Assembly (NCBI GenBank): GCA_019914945.1
Contig: CM034103.1
Span: 14,288,785-14,352,784 of the forward strand
Length of the DNA stretch: 64,000 nucleotides
Origin: Typha latifolia
Lineage: Eukaryota; Streptophyta; Magnoliopsida; Poales; Typhaceae
Direction of reading: 5' to 3'
The position numbers and the translations under genes were made by a program. Under the pieces are notes generated by a model, which saw nothing but the letters and a program-made list of their open reading frames with translations, was not told the DNA's origin and made no database searches. Of the stretch, positions 62,501-64,000 are shown piece after piece; positions within the stretch are counted from its first letter, which is position 1; each line of letters begins with the position of its first letter.

Positions 62501-63231
62501 AGGATGTTCCTGTCCAGACACCTCCACAACATTCTCAAATAGTAAGTCAGGCTCAGTCACAGCCTTTCCTGCAGTATCAGCAGCAATGGCCTCAGCAGCC
62601 CTCTCAGCAATTTCCTCAGCAGGTGGGGCAAACACAACCACCCTCTCAGCAGTTTCCGACGCAGGTTATGCAACCTCAACCACCTGCTTCACAGGTGCAA
62701 ATTAAACTTCAAGCCTCACCATCTTATCATTATGCACCTCATCAACCTGCCAACCCTATTGCGGCAACATTCCCTGGAAGCATGGCTATGCAGGTTCCCT
62801 ATTCTGCAATTCCTCAACAGGTTGGGAATCACCCTGAAATTGTGCCTTTCGTTTCTGGAGGGTCAGGCAGTACAATTTCACAGCCAGCGACACATAATAC
62901 TACACAAGGACAGCATCAACCTCCATCAAGCCAGAGGTCTTTCGGGCCACAGCCAAGCAAGGGTGGTTACACAAGTGCTGCACCTTATACACCACCGGCA
63001 AATGTACAAGGTTACAACACTCCCGGGTTGCACCATCCAGGCACGCAGCTGCGGAATCACCCATATGGCGAGATGATTGAGAAAGCTGTTAGTATGGGAT
63101 ACCCAAGGGATCTGGTCTTAAATTTGGTTGATAGGATGACGGTGGGTGGGCAGACTATGGACTTCAATGCTTTACTTGATGGGCTAAGTGGACGAGGTTC
63201 TGGAGCTCCCCCTCGAGTATGGTCAGGTTAG
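59518..63231 (+). CDS. FLOE-family DUF1421 prion-like protein
   Basis: Exons 59518-59664, 60567-60842 and 62074-63231 give 526 residues. Exon 1 encodes a Ser/Gly/Asp-rich start (MASGGSSSRSQSGS, then GSDDVLFSYDDYSGQD). Exon 2 gives a conserved helical region (DVTAVVEKCMKKYADNLLRSL, SQLEIYCYKLERSICEFRSD) that continues across the junction into KHLQEVHRSVQILRDRQEL (about residues 70-160). A long Gln/Pro/Ser-rich tract (about 175-465) includes WPQQPSQQFPQQVGQTQPPS. The C-terminal DUF1421 region (470-526) reads YGEMIEKAVSMGYPRD, MDFNALLDGLSG and GAPPRVWSG. This architecture matches the plant FLOE proteins, of which Arabidopsis FLOE1 forms hydration-dependent condensates in seeds and controls germination. 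Introns 1 and 2 are about 0.9 and 1.2 kb. Exon 3's open frame extends upstream to 61825 but that part is intron. Confidence 0.9.
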
Positions 63232-64000
63232 CTCTGTGGTTTCTTGAAAAGATTTATGTGTGGATCGCTGTAATGTCTTTAACGAGGCTTCCTTTTAATC
63301 AACGGGATATTTACCAATAACCACTAGAAATGGATTGTGGTTGTAAATAGATTCGGTTCTTGATAGAAGTGGAGCTCCTTGTAGTGCTTCTTATAACATG
63401 AACTGTTGTCACGTTTTTGCACAATATGTTCATGTTTGATGTAACGCTTTGAGGAAATACCAAGTTATGTTGCTTGACGGGCTAAGTGGGAAATTCTCCC
63501 TGATCGGTGTTATGTGAATATGTGATGGATGGCAAATAGACTTGCTTTGCATTGAGGTGGCAAATATTGACCCGATAATTCGTTATAATAATTCGGCTTT
63601 TAATAGGATTTGGGTTTAGTCTAATTAGATTTGGGTCATAAACGGATCAATCTGCTTAATCCGATTAATAATTGGGTTCTGTTCAGATTCATATCAGTGA
63701 CCCTTTTTGACCCGTTTAATCTTTTTAAGTATATGGATCGGGTCGGGTCAACCTGCCAACCCATTAGTATATATAATCTAAAATTCTAACCTAACCTAAC
63801 CTATCTCTCTCTCACTTCTCACCGAGATGCCTCTATGTTTCTTTCCCAAATTTCTTCTCTTCCGTCTCCCAAATCCAATATCTTCACCCTCATCCTCTCT
63901 TGTAGGACACAATCGGCAACCGACTTGTCGGTCGCGCCCCCGCCCTCCCCTATTCCCTCCTCTACCTCTTACTCTCCTCCAATCATCTCTTTGGCGGCGC
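63232..64000. other. FLOE 3' flank and repeat-like DNA
   Basis: 63545-63790 contains degenerate, recurring GGGTC/GACCCG and GATCGGGTCGGGTCAACCTG words typical of old dispersed plant repeats. 63830-64000 is pyrimidine-rich and could be the leader of a gene beyond the window. Nothing confident. Confidence 0.5.

Overview
This is nuclear DNA from a flowering plant. Genes are spliced with GT-AG introns, intergenic DNA is AT-rich with many (TA)n and (GA)n microsatellites, and the families are plant-specific: gibberellin 2-oxidase, CIN-class TCP, CLE peptide, arabinogalactan peptide, ICR/RIP, ATL RING-H2, PLS-type PPR and DUF642. Several genes start GC-rich and become more AT-rich toward the 3' end (GA2ox, bZIP, MraY). 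Others are GC-rich throughout (ATL, TCP). This fits a monocot better than a eudicot, but I cannot name the species.

Layout, left to right. 1-5.2 kb: an isoprenylated heavy-metal-domain protein (HIPP), then a decayed fragment of a UBC13-type E2 gene that still has its introns. 5.2-10.7 kb: a ROP-effector coiled-coil protein (ICR/RIP) and a calcyclin-binding-protein homologue. 14.1-15.6 kb: a minus-strand gibberellin 2-oxidase with microsatellites in both introns. 15.7-20.9 kb: gene-poor. 21-24.3 kb: two minus-strand secreted genes, an AG peptide and a DUF642 protein. 25.8-30.2 kb: a LARP6-type La-related protein (11 coding exons). 31.1-36.6 kb: plastid MraY, a peptidoglycan-pathway enzyme (8 coding exons, one GC-AG intron). 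39.6-49.7 kb: a small acidic protein, a group-E bZIP, an intronless 503-residue coiled-coil protein of unknown function, an ATL RING-H2 ligase and a CIN TCP factor with a miR319-like target site. 49.7-54.9 kb: gene-poor. 55-58 kb: a CLE peptide precursor and a PPR gene whose 5' end looks broken. 59.5-63.2 kb: a FLOE/DUF1421 gene with a long Q/P/S-rich prion-like tract.

The genes do not form an operon-like system. Neighbours are mostly unrelated, as is normal in plants. Several touch growth signalling (ROP effector, GA catabolism, CLE peptide, TCP/miR319) or the cell wall (AG peptide, DUF642). I found no defence island, CRISPR array, rRNA, tRNA or intact transposon. The items most worth following up are the FLOE homologue, the angiosperm MraY with its GC-AG intron, the UBC13 relic, the PPR gene with an upstream nonsense codon, the unknown 503-residue protein, and two families of diverged dispersed AT-rich repeats. 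Exon boundaries were set by hand from splice consensus, reading-frame continuity and family resemblance.
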